From the NCBI GenBank assembly GCA_025350085.1, contig JANXYI010000434.1, positions 1 through 5,875 on the forward strand: a stretch of 5,875 bases of DNA. Reading direction: 5' to 3'. Shown piece by piece: positions 5,368 through 5,875 of the stretch. This DNA is from Deltaproteobacteria bacterium (GTDB lineage: Bacteria > Desulfobacterota > Desulfovibrionia > Desulfovibrionales > Desulfovibrionaceae). The notes under the pieces were generated by a model. It searched no databases. It had not been told where the DNA came from and was given only the letters and a program-made list of their open reading frames with translations. The translations under genes and the position numbers were made by a program. Every line of letters starts with the position of its first letter. Position 1 is the first letter of the stretch.

Positions 5368-5875
5368 ATGACCCCAGCCGAACTCCTGCGCATTCCAGCA
5401 AGCCTGGCCGCCCCGGCCTTTTTCCTGTTCTTCGGGCTGGCGGCCCTTGGCGCGCCGCTTTTGGCCGTCATCTGCCTCTCCGCAGGCCAGATGCGCGGCA
5501 CCCAGCACCCCGAGGCCTATGCCCGGCGGCTGCTGCGCCTGGCGCTGCCCTGTGCGCTCACCGCCAGCCTTGTCTTCGCCTGCGCCACCAGCCTGGCCCT
5601 GCTGCGCGTGTCCTGGCTTCTGGACTGGCTTTCGGCCGCGCCCCTGGCCCCGGCCCTGCTGGCGCTTGCCATGGCCGCCTACTGCGTCTCGCTTTTGGTC
5701 CTTCGCCTGTCGCGCACCACCCGGCGGTCGCACCCCGAGCGCCCGCTGCCCCAGGCCGCGGCCCTGACCGCCCTGGCCGTGGCCATCCTCTGGCTGGCCC
5801 TGTCCCTGCTACGCGACCTGGCTGCCCAGGCCCAGGCCGTGCTCGGCGCGGTTTCCGTTGCTGGCGAGGACGGCC
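5368..5875 (+). CDS. Unrecognised multi-pass membrane protein (partial at right edge)
   Basis: The 169 visible residues are strongly hydrophobic and I do not recognise the family. Four probable transmembrane segments lie at about 13-37 (LAAPAFFLFFGLAALGAPLL), 56-79, 91-113 and 130-149. Between the first two is a polar stretch, GQMRGTQHPEAYARRLLR (40-57). Between the third and fourth is a basic one, RLSRTTRRSHPERPLPQ (113-129); by the positive-inside rule both would lie on the cytoplasmic side, with a short periplasmic turn near 80-90. There is no cleavable signal, no transporter or sensor motif, and no obvious heme or metal ligand pattern. The start at 5368 is chosen on its GAGG; 5347 would add seven residues (MHPTEAS). 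The gene is divergent from the ybgF-like gene and may share its control region. The real end is outside the window. Codon use is GC-rich like the neighbours, which supports a real gene. Confidence 0.8.
   Translation, partial: MTPAELLRIPASLAAPAFFLFFGLAALGAPLLAVICLSAGQMRGTQHPEAYARRLLRLALPCALTASLVFACATSLALLRVSWLLDWLSAAPLAPALLALAMAAYCVSLLVLRLSRTTRRSHPERPLPQAAALTALAVAILWLALSLLRDLAAQAQAVLGAVSVAGEDG

Noticed and set aside
5227..5733. Longer ybgF-like start upstream
   Set aside because: It would bury the lipoprotein signal and run antisense to the membrane gene. The strong SD and lipobox fix the start at 5226.

Overview
The window is GC-rich, dense bacterial chromosomal DNA. The gene content and domain style (a run of HDOD and GGDEF signalling genes beside dprA and xerC) suggest a high-GC Deltaproteobacterium, probably of the Desulfovibrio group. 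That assignment is an inference from protein style; no rRNA or other marker is present. No tRNA, rRNA, CRISPR array, insertion sequence or prophage gene was seen.

Layout: six genes lie head to tail on the minus strand, read from about 5226 down to 1. In transcription order they are a YbgF/CpoB-like TPR lipoprotein, dprA, a 110-aa standalone domain resembling the N-terminal part of HD-GYP proteins, an HDOD/HD-domain protein, a receiver-like plus GGDEF protein, and a XerC-type tyrosine recombinase that runs off the left edge. Gaps are 64, 37, 5 and 11 bp and the last junction is a 29-bp overlap, so the four genes from the small protein to xerC look translationally linked and dprA probably belongs to the same transcript. 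A 141-bp divergent intergenic region (5227-5367) separates this block from a plus-strand gene for an unrecognised multi-pass membrane protein that is cut by the right edge.

How the genes relate: DprA (RecA loading on single-stranded DNA) and XerC (chromosome dimer resolution) act on DNA. The three genes between them look like a nucleotide-signalling cassette. The HDOD protein keeps a complete-looking set of HD-type metal ligands. The GGDEF protein has the motif GGDDY, no I-site, and a receiver-like N-terminus in which the usual Lys is Arg. Whether this cassette controls the DNA genes or is only co-transcribed with them cannot be read from the sequence.

The most concrete anomaly is in xerC. 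All six catalytic-position residues are present, but one base appears to be missing directly after the catalytic Tyr codon region (near 47/48). The typical XerC C-terminal tail continues in another frame. This is either a sequencing or assembly error or a real 3' frameshift. I found no clear-cut new system; the signalling cassette is the best candidate for follow-up.
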